Source: Fodinibacter sp963763015 | GTDB taxonomy: Bacteria > Actinomycetota > Actinomycetes > Actinomycetales > Dermatophilaceae | Direction of reading: 5' to 3' | Assembly (NCBI GenBank): GCA_963763015.1 | Contig: CAVXML010000007.1 | Location: 558,001-622,000 of the forward strand | Length of the DNA: 64,000 nt | Shown: piece by piece, positions 8,785 to 16,990 of the stretch | Position numbering within the stretch: the stretch's first letter is position 1 | Layout: each line of letters begins with the position of its first letter | Notes under the pieces: model-generated | Databases searched by the model: none | What the model was told of the DNA's origin: nothing | Seen by the model: the letters and a program-made list of their open reading frames with translations, nothing else | Program-made: the position numbers and the translations under genes

Positions 8785-8821
8785 CGCCCCGCCCCGGTGG
8801 GTGGAACCCGGGGGCGGGGCG
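8785..8821 (-). terminator. GC-rich hairpin between permease and molybdenum-hydroxylase genes
   Basis: Perfect 11-bp inverted repeat CGCCCCGCCCC (8785-8795) / GGGGCGGGGCG (8811-8821) with a 15-base loop. On the minus strand it lies just past the permease stop and is followed by ATCCTTTCCC. It could end permease transcription or partly attenuate read-through into the hydroxylase genes. No long U-run is present, as is common in actinobacteria. Confidence 0.5.
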
Positions 8822-8835
8822 AGGGCGAGGGGCTG

Positions 8836-10437
8836 CTACCGCTGGTCCGGCCGGTCGGGGCCGCCGGGGCGGCCGGGGGTGTCGGGGCGGCCGGGGGTGT
8901 CGGGGCGGCCGGAGTGGTCGGGCTCGCCGAGGGTGTCGCGGTGCGGGGCGCGGCCGGCGCCACGGTGCGCACCCTCGTCTCCGGGGTAGCCCTCCTGGTA
9001 GAGGTCGTCGACGCCGTCGCTGTCTCCGTAGGTGTAGTCGCCCACCGCGATGGCGGCGCCGCCGGCACGGTCGCGGACCTCGGCGGGGGCGATGGCCCGC
9101 GCCAGGTGGTAGCCGGCGATGGTGACGATGGTGCCGAGCGCGATGCCCTCGAGCGAGAAGTTGTCGCTGAGCACCATCTTGACGTTGCCGATACCGATGA
9201 TGATGCCGGCCGCGATGGGGACGAGGTTGATCGGGTTGCCGAAGTCGACGCCGTTCTCGCGCCAGATCTTGGCGCCGAGCAGGCCGATCATGCCGTAGAG
9301 GACGACGGTGATCCCGCCGAGGACGCCACCGGGCACCGAGGCGACGAGCGCGCCGAACTTGGGCGAGAGGCCGAAAAGGATCGCCACCCCGGCGGCCACC
9401 CAGTAGGCGGCCGTCGAGTACACCCGGGTGGCTGCCATGACCCCGATGTTCTCGGCGTAGGTCGTCGTGGGCGAGCCGCCCACCGAGCTGGCCAGGGCGG
9501 TGCCCACGCCGTCGGCGGCGATGGCGCGGCCCATGACGGGGTCGAGGTCGTGGCCGGTCATCTCGGCCACCGCCTTGACGTGGCCGGTGTTCTCCGCGAT
9601 GAGGGCGATGACCGCGGGCAGCACCAGCAGGATCGCCGCCACGCTGAAGCTCGGGAAGTGCCATCCCACGACCTCCTGGCCGTCGGCGGCGACCATGGTC
9701 TGGTCCGGGAAGCCGAACCACGCCGCCTCACCCACCAGGGAGGTGTCCCAGCGGAAGTGCGTGGTCGCCTCGGTGGCGCCACCGAGGACGGAGGTGATCT
9801 GCCCGACGGTGTTGTCGAGGATCCAGGACAGCAACGTGCCGAAGATGAGGGCGAGGAACACCGCGATGCGGCTGATGAAGCCCCGGAAGGCCACGGCACA
9901 GACGACCGTGAAGGTCATCGTCGCGAAGGCGACCCACTGGTCCTGCGGCCAGTAGATCCCCGCCACCACCGGCGCCAGGTTGAACCCGATGAGCATGACG
10001 ACCGCGCCGGTCACGACCGGGGGGAGCACCTTGTGCAGCACCGAGGAGCCGAGGAAGTGGATGGCGGCGCCCACCGCGGCCAGGACCAGGCCGGCGACCA
10101 GGATCGCTCCGGTGACCTCGGTGGAGTCCCCACCGTTGGCCCGGATCGCCGCGACGCCGCCGACGAAGGACGCGGACGTACCGAGGTAGCTCGGGACCTT
10201 GCCGGAGACGATGAGCAGGAAGACGATCGTCGCGATCCCGCTCATCATGATGGCCAGCTGCGGGTTCAGCCCCATGACCAGCGGGAAGACGAACGTCGCC
10301 CCGAACATCGCCACGACGTGCTGGGCCCCCAGGCCAACCGTCTTGCCCCAGGAGAGGCGCTCGTCCGGCGCCACGACCTCGTCGGGCCCGAGCGCGCGCC
10401 CGTCGCCCTTCAGCGTCCACCCAACACCCAGCGCCAT
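8836..10437 (-). CDS. NCS2-family nucleobase permease (uracil-xanthine permease)
   Basis: 533 residues with about 12-14 hydrophobic segments. SWGKTVGLGAQHVVAMFGAT is the typical NCS2 start, and GGSPTTTYAENIGVM with GALVASVPGGVLGG are the family signature around the substrate site. It imports uracil, xanthine or a similar base with protons. The last 40 or so residues are a hydrophilic tail with an 18-bp repeat (GRPDTP units, bases 8881-8916). It lies upstream of the molybdenum hydroxylase on the same strand, suggesting the imported base feeds that enzyme. ATG 10437 chosen as it starts the conserved cytoplasmic N terminus. Confidence 0.9.
   Translation of the reverse strand: MALGVGWTLKGDGRALGPDEVVAPDERLSWGKTVGLGAQHVVAMFGATFVFPLVMGLNPQLAIMMSGIATIVFLLIVSGKVPSYLGTSASFVGGVAAIRANGGDSTEVTGAILVAGLVLAAVGAAIHFLGSSVLHKVLPPVVTGAVVMLIGFNLAPVVAGIYWPQDQWVAFATMTFTVVCAVAFRGFISRIAVFLALIFGTLLSWILDNTVGQITSVLGGATEATTHFRWDTSLVGEAAWFGFPDQTMVAADGQEVVGWHFPSFSVAAILLVLPAVIALIAENTGHVKAVAEMTGHDLDPVMGRAIAADGVGTALASSVGGSPTTTYAENIGVMAATRVYSTAAYWVAAGVAILFGLSPKFGALVASVPGGVLGGITVVLYGMIGLLGAKIWRENGVDFGNPINLVPIAAGIIIGIGNVKMVLSDNFSLEGIALGTIVTIAGYHLARAIAPAEVRDRAGGAAIAVGDYTYGDSDGVDDLYQEGYPGDEGAHRGAGRAPHRDTLGEPDHSGRPDTPGRPDTPGRPGGPDRPDQR
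8881..8916. repeat. Two 18-bp direct repeats in permease tail
   Basis: The unit GTCGGGGCGGCCGGGGGT occurs at 8881-8898 and 8899-8916, with degenerate copies on both sides. It encodes six-residue GRPDTP-like repeats in the cytoplasmic C terminus of the permease. The period is a multiple of three, so copy-number change would not shift the frame. Confidence 0.7.
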
Positions 10438-10632
10438 TCGCCCCGACCTCCCTCGACGGTCCGCGTCGACGGTGACGCGGCTCACGTGACCGTGATACCC
10501 GGAACCTAGTGACCGTGTCAGGCGACACCCTCGGCAATCGTTGACAGCCGGATGCCGGGTGCCTTGGCAAACCGTCCGCCGGCCGTGGGTCGAGCGCTGG
10601 CCTCGACGGCTCCGGTGGGCGAGACTCTCCCG

Positions 10633-11397
10633 ATGACCGCCGAGCATGCCTTGACCGACGACCTTCGCGGCGCCCGCATCCAGCTGTCCGACCTCACCGG
10701 TCTGGAGATCCGCGACTGCGACGTCAGCGGTCTGAAGGTCGTCGACTGCTACGGCAGCGACGTCCGTCTCTCGGGCCTCTTCGAGCGGGTCGTCGTCAAC
10801 GACGTCGACGTCACCCGGTACGTGGAGGCGGAGCTCGACCGACACCACCCCGCGCGGCGGCTGGCACGGGAGGCGAGGTCACCCCAGGATTTCCGGGCTG
10901 CGTGGGCTGCTGTCGAGAGGCAGTGGGAGGCGACGCTCGACCGCGCGAGGCTGCTGCCCGACGCGCTGCTCCACGAACGGGTCGACGGGGAGTGGTCGTT
11001 CGTCGAGACGCAGCGACACCTGCTGTTCGCCGCCGATGCCTGGCTCGGCAGTGCCGTCCTCGAGGAGCAGGAGCCTTACCACCCACTGGGGTTCCCGGCC
11101 GACGGGATGCCGTCCGAGGCGGCGGCGAAGCTCGGGCTCACCCTGGACGCCACCCCGACGCTCGACGAGGTGCTCGGGCCGCGGCTCCGTCGCATGGCGA
11201 CGGTGCGGCGGGTGGTCGAGGGGCTGACGGAGGCCGAGCTCGACCGGGTCTGCGGTCGCAAGCCGGCGGAGCCGTATCCCGACGATGAGTACGTCGTGCG
11301 CCGCTGCCTTCGGGTGGTGCTCAAGGAAGAGGCGGAGCACCACCGTTACGCCTCGCGTGACCTCGCGGTGCTCGAGGCGGGTGAGTGGTCCGAGTGA
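10633..11397 (+). CDS. DinB-family protein with pentapeptide-like N-terminal segment
   Basis: 254 residues. The C-terminal two thirds match the DinB four-helix bundle: WSFVETQRHLLFAADAWL gives the first metal-ligand His and KEEAEHHRYASRDL the last. Such proteins are metal-dependent transferases, often thiol-linked, of unknown specificity. The first 60 residues (LTGLEIRDCDVSGLKVVDC) look like a short pentapeptide/beta-helix. ATG 10633 chosen; the frame is open from 10552 but without family-like sequence. It converges with the PucR-type gene, seven bases apart. Confidence 0.7.
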   Translation: MTAEHALTDDLRGARIQLSDLTGLEIRDCDVSGLKVVDCYGSDVRLSGLFERVVVNDVDVTRYVEAELDRHHPARRLAREARSPQDFRAAWAAVERQWEATLDRARLLPDALLHERVDGEWSFVETQRHLLFAADAWLGSAVLEEQEPYHPLGFPADGMPSEAAAKLGLTLDATPTLDEVLGPRLRRMATVRRVVEGLTEAELDRVCGRKPAEPYPDDEYVVRRCLRVVLKEEAEHHRYASRDLAVLEAGEWSE

Positions 11398-11404
11398 GGC
11401 TCGC

Positions 11405-12790
11405 TCAGATGCCGCGCATCTGGTGGATCCGCAGCGCGAGCGCGAGGGTGAGGCGCAGCTGCGGGTCGGAGGTGAACGGGCCCAGCATCCGCTCGAGCTT
11501 GGCGATGCGGTAACGCAGCGTGTTGTAGTGGAAGAACAGCTGGCGGGCCGTCTCGGCCACGTTGAGGTTGGTGTCGATGAGCACCGACAGGGTCCGTCGC
11601 AGGTCGGCGTTCTCGGGGGAGTCGTCGCCGGCGAGCTCGCCCAGGGACTCGTCGACGAAGCGGCGGAGGTCGGTGCCGTCCGGAATGAGTGCGAGCAACC
11701 GGTATATGCCCAGGCCGTCGAAGTGGGTGAGCGCCGACTCGCCATGCATCTGGCGGCCGACGTGCACCGCCTTGAGCGCCTCGTCATAGGCGGCCGGTAG
11801 GTCGGCAACCGAGGTGATGGGGCGTGACACGCCGGTCGAGAAGGTGCGCCGGCCCCCTCCGCCGTCGCCGCTCACCACGCGGGCGATGTCGCCGACGACC
11901 CGCATCACCGTGTCGGCCGGCGCGCCCGCCGCGACGGGCAGGAGGGTGACGACCTCCTGGCTGAAGCCCGCCACGGGCACGCTGCCGTCACGGGCGCGAA
12001 CCGCCTGCACCCAGGCGCGCACGAACCGCTCCTGGAGCGACCGCACCTCGTCGGCCGAGCGGGTGGTCTCGGCGTCGTTCTCGTCGGTCTCCGCGACGAC
12101 GACGACCATGGGCCGCGCGATGTCCCACCCGAGCGACGTCGCGTGCGACACGGCATCCGCCGGCTCACCGGCCCGACCGGCGAGGGCGTCGCGGAGGAAC
12201 TCCGCGCGGTACTTCCCCTCGACGGCCGCAACCGCCTGCTCCTTGGTGATCGCGAGGGCGGCCACCGTGGCGGCGCGCTCCAGCATGTGGACGTCGGGCG
12301 CGCTCAGCGGGCGACCGGGTGAGAAGGCGCCGAGCAGCCCGTGGTCGGAGGCGCCGGCGACGATCTTGACGAAAGCGCGGCTGGGCTCGCACCCGGAGCG
12401 GTCCCGGGTTCCGACGGGCTCGCTCTCGACGACGAGGCGGCCCGTGCGGTCGAAGCAGTCCAGGGCTCTGGCCCGCTCGACCTCGTCGTCGCGCCCGGCC
12501 ATGGCGAGCACCCGGCCGTCGGTGGTCGTCACCACCGCGGCGCCTCCGAAGAACCCGGCCACCGCGTCGCAGAGCTGCGTCAGCGAGCCTCCGCCGAGCA
12601 CGATGCGCACCAGAACGCGGTGGACCTCGTCCTCCCGCTGGAGCAGTGCCGCCTGCCGCTCGACGACGGCCGCCAGGAGCTCCGCCCGCTCGGCCGGGTC
12701 CGCCGGGAGCGTCTCCGGAAGGCCCGGCACGGGGCTGGTCGATGGCAAGGTCTGTGCGTCTGCGGGCACATCGTTGGCAACAATGACCAT
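11405..12790 (-). CDS. PucR/CdaR-family transcriptional regulator
   Basis: 461 residues. It has an N-terminal GAF-like sensor region (FFGGAAVVTTTDGRVLAMAG), a GGDEF-like middle domain and a C-terminal PucR helix-turn-helix: LSVLIDTNLNVAETARQLFFHYNTLRYRIAKLE is the HTH_30 signature (quoted in two parts: LSVLIDTNLNVAETA and RQLFFHYNTLRYRIAKLE). Homologs (PucR, AllR-like, CdaR) sense purine-breakdown or sugar-acid metabolites. It starts 34 bases from the divergent allH gene, so it probably controls allH-fdrA and perhaps the molybdenum-hydroxylase cluster. Length is normal. Confidence 0.85.
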   Translation of the reverse strand: MVIVANDVPADAQTLPSTSPVPGLPETLPADPAERAELLAAVVERQAALLQREDEVHRVLVRIVLGGGSLTQLCDAVAGFFGGAAVVTTTDGRVLAMAGRDDEVERARALDCFDRTGRLVVESEPVGTRDRSGCEPSRAFVKIVAGASDHGLLGAFSPGRPLSAPDVHMLERAATVAALAITKEQAVAAVEGKYRAEFLRDALAGRAGEPADAVSHATSLGWDIARPMVVVVAETDENDAETTRSADEVRSLQERFVRAWVQAVRARDGSVPVAGFSQEVVTLLPVAAGAPADTVMRVVGDIARVVSGDGGGGRRTFSTGVSRPITSVADLPAAYDEALKAVHVGRQMHGESALTHFDGLGIYRLLALIPDGTDLRRFVDESLGELAGDDSPENADLRRTLSVLIDTNLNVAETARQLFFHYNTLRYRIAKLERMLGPFTSDPQLRLTLALALRIHQMRGI

Positions 12791-12796
12791 CCGGTC

Positions 12797-12802
12797 ACTG
12801 TA
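12797..12802 (-). promoter_or_regulatory. -10 box (TACAGT) of pucR-type gene, leaderless
   Basis: On the minus strand TACAGT is followed by six bases and then the ATG at 12790. It lies back-to-back with the allH -10 box; the two hexamers are ten bases apart, so the promoters must overlap and are likely to exclude or co-regulate each other. Confidence 0.5.
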
Positions 12803-12812
12803 GACCCCTCGC

Positions 12813-12818
12813 TAGCGT
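12813..12818 (+). promoter_or_regulatory. -10 box (TAGCGT) of allH-fdrA operon, leaderless
   Basis: TAGCGT is followed by six bases and the ATG at 12825. The -35 region would fall inside the start of the divergent regulator gene, a good place for autoregulation. Confidence 0.5.
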
Positions 12819-12824
12819 CGCCGT

Positions 12825-13724
12825 ATGCCGTCGCCGAGCCTCGCGCGGCCCGTCGTGCCGGTCGCCGCGTCGAGCCTGACGGCCGCTCTGGTGAGGGGTG
12901 CGCCGTGTGCCGCGACGGTTCTCGCGGCCCACCGCTTCGGCCTCTACCTCGACGTCGGGGGTCGTGTCCTGCCGGTCGTGTCCTCGGATGCCGTCCCACT
13001 CCCCACCGCGCTGCGGCTCGCCGGGGCCGCGGGGTCGGTGCAATGGTCGGTGTCGCCGGGTGACCGGGTGCAGGTGGGTGGCGGCCGGGTGCTGCTGCCC
13101 TCGACGGAGCTCGTCGTGTCCCGCACCTGGCGCCCCGGTCGCGTCTCCCGAACCTCTGCTAGCAGGGCATCGGTCGCGACCCACATGGTGCTACCTCTGG
13201 GTTCGTCCGGAAGCTCTGCTAGCAGAGGTTGGCGCGCGGGGCCGGCGGGCCCCGAGTGGCTGGCGAACGGCATCCGGGATGCCGTGAGCTCGGCCGACCC
13301 CGAACCGCACGTCCGTGCGCTGCTCGGCCGGGGGCCGGGCCTCACCCCGTCCGGCGACGACGCCCTCGCCGGAGCGCTGCTCGTGGGCCACGGCCTGAGA
13401 CGTGGCACCCGCCTCGCCGCCGCCGTGCGCAGTCGCCTCGGCGCCACCACGGCCGTCTCGGCGGCGCTGCTGGAGGCGGCCGCCGACGGGTATGCCGCCC
13501 GCTCGGTCGTCACGCTCGTGGATGCCGTGCTCTCGGGCGATGCGTCGGGCGTGCGTGCGGCGCTGCCCGCCGTGCTCGACATCGGGCACACCTCCGGCCG
13601 CGACCTCGTCACCGGTGTCGCGGCGGCAGTCGAGGCGATGGACGAGATGGCGGCCACGGAGGCAGGGGGGGCCGACCCGGCCGGGGTGCGCAGCCGTGCG
13701 CGACACCGGCGGGAGGCGGCATGA
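12825..13724 (+). CDS. allH: DUF2877 protein AllH (YlbF-like), oxamate carbamoyltransferase component
   Basis: 299 residues. LGRGPGLTPSGDDALAGALL (about 167-186) is the hallmark of DUF2877, with HTSGRDLVTGVAAAV near the C terminus. In E. coli YlbF acts with FdrA and YlbE as oxamate carbamoyltransferase (oxamate + carbamoyl phosphate from oxalurate and phosphate) at the end of allantoin breakdown. The stop overlaps the fusion-gene ATG (ATGA). Residues about 109-136 are encoded by an 80-bp palindromic element also found after galK and look like an insertion between two conserved parts of the protein. ATG 12825 fits the -10 box. Confidence 0.8.
   Translation: MPSPSLARPVVPVAASSLTAALVRGAPCAATVLAAHRFGLYLDVGGRVLPVVSSDAVPLPTALRLAGAAGSVQWSVSPGDRVQVGGGRVLLPSTELVVSRTWRPGRVSRTSASRASVATHMVLPLGSSGSSASRGWRAGPAGPEWLANGIRDAVSSADPEPHVRALLGRGPGLTPSGDDALAGALLVGHGLRRGTRLAAAVRSRLGATTAVSAALLEAAADGYAARSVVTLVDAVLSGDASGVRAALPAVLDIGHTSGRDLVTGVAAAVEAMDEMAATEAGGADPAGVRSRARHRREAA
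13151..13230. repeat. 80-bp inverted-repeat element, copy inside allH
   Basis: Left arm AACCTCTGCTAGCAG (13151-13165) and right arm CTCTGCTAGCAGAGGTT (13214-13230) are inverted copies. A second element of exactly 80 bp lies at 24945-25024. By direct comparison the arms are nearly identical and about 30 of 48 inner bases agree. Here the reading frame of allH stays open through it. Confidence 0.85.
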
Positions 13725-16700
13725 CCACGCGCGTGGAGCTGCGGCGGGGCGCCTACCACGACTCGGTGAGCCTCATGCAGGTGTCACGGGCGATCGCCGG
13801 CACGCCAGGCGTCGCCGCGGCGCAGGTGGCGATGGCGACGGAGCTGAACCTCGAGGTGCTGCGCGGCATGGGCTTCGACGTGCCGGCCGAGGCCACTGCC
13901 AACGACCTGGTCGTCGCGATCCGTGCCGATGACGCCGACGCGCTGGATGCCGGTGTCCACGCCGTCGGCGAGGCGCTCGCCGCGCTGCGTGGGTCCGGCG
14001 GCGGCGCAGGCTCGGGCGGCGCCGACGACGAGGTGGCCCCGCGGACGCTCGGCTCGGCGGTGACGCGTTCCGGCGCCACGCTCGCGCTCGTCTCGGTGCC
14101 GGGCCAGCACGCGGTGACCGAGGCCTTCGACGCCATCGACGCCGGCGTGTCGGTGATGCTGTTCTCCGACAACGTGTCCGTCGACGACGAGGTGCGTCTC
14201 AAGGAGGCAGCGGCCGCTGCCGACGTGCTGGTGATGGGCCCCGACTGCGGGACCGCCCACGTGGGCGGCGTCGCGCTGGGCTTCGCGAACGTCGTGAGCC
14301 CCGGCTCGGTGGGCCTCGTCGCTGCCTCGGGCACCGGGGCGCAGCAGGTGATGTGCCTGCTCGACGCAGCCGGCGTGGGCATGAGCCACTGCCTTGGGGT
14401 GGGGGGCAGGGACCTCAGTGCCCCGGTCGGCGGCCGCGCCACCCGTCAGGCACTGCGGGCGCTCGCTGCTGACCCGGCCACCGAGAGCGTCGTCGTCGTC
14501 TCGAAGCCCCCGGACCCCACGGTGCTCACCGAGGTCGAGACCTATGCCGGTGACCTCGGCCTGCGGGTGCACTGGGCGGTGCTCGGTACCGGCCGGCCCG
14601 ACATCACGACGGCGGTGGAGGGGTTCCTGGCTGCCGATGGCCACGAGGTGCCGGAGTGGCCGCACACCGTGGCCGACGACGAGCCTCCGGGCCTGGCGAG
14701 GGGGCCGGCGCTTCGTGGCCTCTTCTGCGGTGGCACGCTGGCGGACGAGGCGATGACGCTGGCGCAGGCCGAGCTGGGCGGCATCCGGAGCAACATCGCA
14801 CACTCCGCCGACCTGCGGCTCGGCCCCGACCTGCGCGACGCGGGCCACGTGGTGCTCGACTTCGGCGACGACGGGCTCACCCGCGGCCGTGCCCACCCGA
14901 TGATCGACCCCACCCTGCGGTTGGAGCGGATCGCTGCGGAGGCGGTCGACCCCACCTGCGGGGTCCTGCTGCTCGACCTCGTCCTCGGCCACGGCGCGCA
15001 TCCCGACCCTGCCGACGAGCTGGCGGATGCCGTTCGCTCGGCTCGCCGCGTCGCCCACGCGGACGGGCGGGCGCTCCCGGTCGTGGTGTCGCTCACCGGG
15101 ACGGACGCCGACCCCCAGGGCCGCTCGCGGTGTGCCGACGTGCTCGCCGCCGCGGGGGCCTCGGTGTTCCTGTCGAACAGCGCGGCGGCGAGGCATGCGC
15201 TCGCACTTCTCCGGAGCCCGGGCGTGACGGGCGAGGGAGGTGCGACCCGCGCGGGGGGCGCGGCCGGCGCAGGCGGTGCGACCGGCGCAGGCGGTGCGAC
15301 CGGCGCAGGCGGTGCGACCGGCGCGGGCCGTGCGACCGGCGCGACCGGCACGCTGCGCGGGCTCCTCCACACCGAGCCCGTCGTCGCCACCGCAGGGGTC
15401 TCGCTGCTCGCCGACGCCCTTCGCAACCAAGCCGTGCCGGTCACGGAGACGGAGTGGCAGCCGCCGATGCCCGGCACCGAGCGCCACCTCGCCCGCGTCA
15501 TGAGCGACCGCCGCCGGACCGCGGCCAACGCGGCGGCATTCGAGCGGCTGACGACGGCCGAGGCGATGCTGGTCGACGTGCTGCCGGCATCCGAGGCGCT
15601 GGGCCTCGAGCGCGGCACGCTCCTCCACGCCGGCCCGCCGGTGGAGTGGGACCGGGCGAGCGGGCCGATGCGCGGCGCGCTCATCGGCGCGGTGCTCTTC
15701 GAGGGCCTGGCCGACAGCCCCCAGGTCGCCGAGAAGCGTTTGGCCGCAGGAGATTTCGAGCTCGAGCCATGCCATCATCGGGGAGCCGTCGGCCCGATGG
15801 CCGGGGTCGTGAGCCCGTCGATGTGGGTGTATGCCCTGCGCGACGACGTGCACGGCAACGACTCGTGGTGCTCCCTCAACGAGGGGCTCGGCAAGGTGCT
15901 GCGCTACGGCGCCTACGGTCCCGAGGTGATCGAGCGCCTCCACTGGATGACCCGCGTGCTGGGGCCGATCCTTCGTCAGGCCGTGCGCTCGACCGGTCCG
16001 ATCGACATCCGCTCGATCGTCACGCAGATGCTGCAGATGGGCGACGAGGGCCACAACCGCAACCGCGCGGGTTCGCTGATGCTGCTCCGAGAGCTGCTGC
16101 CCGGAATGATCACCGCCGACGCGTCGGCGGCCGACGTCGCCGAGGCGGTGCGCTTCTCCGGCGCCAACGAGCACTTCTTCCTCAACCTGGGGATGCCGGC
16201 CTGCAAGCTGGCGACCCGCGCCGCCGAGGGCATCCCCGGCTCCACCGTCGTCACGGTCATGGCTCGCAACGGCACGGACTTCGGCATCCGCGTGTCGGGT
16301 ACCGGCGACCGGTGGTTCACCGGGCCGGCGAACACCCCGGAGGGCCTCTTCCTCGGTGACTTCGGCCCCGAGGACGCGAACCCCGACATCGGCGACTCCG
16401 CCATCACCGAGACCGGTGGGATCGGCGGCTTCGCGATGGCGGCCGCACCGGCGATCGTCCGGTTCGTCGGCGGCGACGTGCCCTTCGCGCTGCGGGCCAC
16501 CCGGACGATGTACGAGATCACGACGGGCGAGCACCCGGCGTACCAGGTGCCGATCCTCGGCTTCCGCGGCACGCCGACGGGCATCGACGTGACGAAGGTG
16601 GTGCGCACCGGCATCCTCCCGCAGATCAACACGGGCATGGCCGGACGGGTGGCGGGCACCGGCCAGGTCGGCGCTGGGCTCGTGACCCCACCGGGGGAGT

Positions 16701-16747
16701 GCTTCCCGGCCGCGCTGGCGGCCCTCGCCGCCGCCGTCCCCGACTAG
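13721..16747 (+). CDS. FdrA-DUF1116 (AllF-AllG) fusion protein, probable oxamate carbamoyltransferase
   Basis: 1008 residues. Residues 1-505 match FdrA, a relative of succinyl-CoA synthetase alpha: VELRRGAYHDSVSLM start, LVMGPDCGTAHVGGVALGF and VGLVAASGTGAQQVMCLL. Residues about 506-544 are a Gly/Ala/Thr linker coded by 18-bp repeats. Residues about 550-1008 match DUF1116 (YlbE): VPVTETEWQPP, GNDSWCSLNEGLGKVLRYG, GDEGHNRNRAGS and ARNGTDFGIRVSGTG. In E. coli these are separate proteins that with AllH give oxamate carbamoyltransferase. ATG 13721 overlaps the allH stop by four bases, so the two are co-translated. No carbamate kinase is nearby. Confidence 0.88.
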   Translation: MTTRVELRRGAYHDSVSLMQVSRAIAGTPGVAAAQVAMATELNLEVLRGMGFDVPAEATANDLVVAIRADDADALDAGVHAVGEALAALRGSGGGAGSGGADDEVAPRTLGSAVTRSGATLALVSVPGQHAVTEAFDAIDAGVSVMLFSDNVSVDDEVRLKEAAAAADVLVMGPDCGTAHVGGVALGFANVVSPGSVGLVAASGTGAQQVMCLLDAAGVGMSHCLGVGGRDLSAPVGGRATRQALRALAADPATESVVVVSKPPDPTVLTEVETYAGDLGLRVHWAVLGTGRPDITTAVEGFLAADGHEVPEWPHTVADDEPPGLARGPALRGLFCGGTLADEAMTLAQAELGGIRSNIAHSADLRLGPDLRDAGHVVLDFGDDGLTRGRAHPMIDPTLRLERIAAEAVDPTCGVLLLDLVLGHGAHPDPADELADAVRSARRVAHADGRALPVVVSLTGTDADPQGRSRCADVLAAAGASVFLSNSAAARHALALLRSPGVTGEGGATRAGGAAGAGGATGAGGATGAGGATGAGRATGATGTLRGLLHTEPVVATAGVSLLADALRNQAVPVTETEWQPPMPGTERHLARVMSDRRRTAANAAAFERLTTAEAMLVDVLPASEALGLERGTLLHAGPPVEWDRASGPMRGALIGAVLFEGLADSPQVAEKRLAAGDFELEPCHHRGAVGPMAGVVSPSMWVYALRDDVHGNDSWCSLNEGLGKVLRYGAYGPEVIERLHWMTRVLGPILRQAVRSTGPIDIRSIVTQMLQMGDEGHNRNRAGSLMLLRELLPGMITADASAADVAEAVRFSGANEHFFLNLGMPACKLATRAAEGIPGSTVVTVMARNGTDFGIRVSGTGDRWFTGPANTPEGLFLGDFGPEDANPDIGDSAITETGGIGGFAMAAAPAIVRFVGGDVPFALRATRTMYEITTGEHPAYQVPILGFRGTPTGIDVTKVVRTGILPQINTGMAGRVAGTGQVGAGLVTPPGECFPAALAALAAAVPD
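15238..15351. repeat. 18-bp tandem repeats coding the FdrA-DUF1116 linker
   Basis: Units of the type GGCGCAGGCGGTGCGACC recur with an 18-base period, with three nearly perfect copies around 15267-15320 and degenerate copies on both sides. They encode GAGGAT hexapeptides. The period preserves the frame, so linker length could vary freely between strains. Confidence 0.8.
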
Positions 16748-16915
16748 TTCCCGACTGTCCCGCCGGATGCCGGAAAGCTTCACCTCCGCAGCTTCGCTCG
16801 TGCCGCCTGACCGTCGCCGCGGGAGTCGACACGGAGTGGGGACGCGTTGACCTGGCGGCCGGCGGGGGATCCCGAGCGGTCACGGGGGCGCTCCCGACGT
16901 GCGCCTCCGGCATGT

Positions 16916-16969
16916 CGGGGTTGTCCGCTCCGGACGCGGGTAGACGCGCGACAGGAGCGGACAACCCCG
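16916..16969. repeat. Inverted-repeat element (GGGGTTGTCCGC family), copy 1
   Basis: Perfect 16-bp arms CGGGGTTGTCCGCTCC (16916-16931) and GGAGCGGACAACCCCG (16954-16969). The inner GGACGCGGGT segment recurs in a second copy at 49295-49352. It may also end transcription of the fusion gene. Confidence 0.8.
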
Positions 16970-16990
16970 TCCAGCCCTGCGCCGTCCCCT

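Noticed and set aside
8659..10509. Long open frame on the plus strand opposite the permease
   Set aside because: It is antisense to a clear NCS2 permease; its Asp/Gly/Arg-rich translation is what reversed high-GC coding DNA gives. No family resemblance or start signal.
13784..16783. 999-codon open frame on the minus strand opposite the FdrA fusion
   Set aside because: Shadow of the real gene: His/Arg/Ala-rich, no recognisable domain, caused by lack of TAG/TAA in high-GC sequence.
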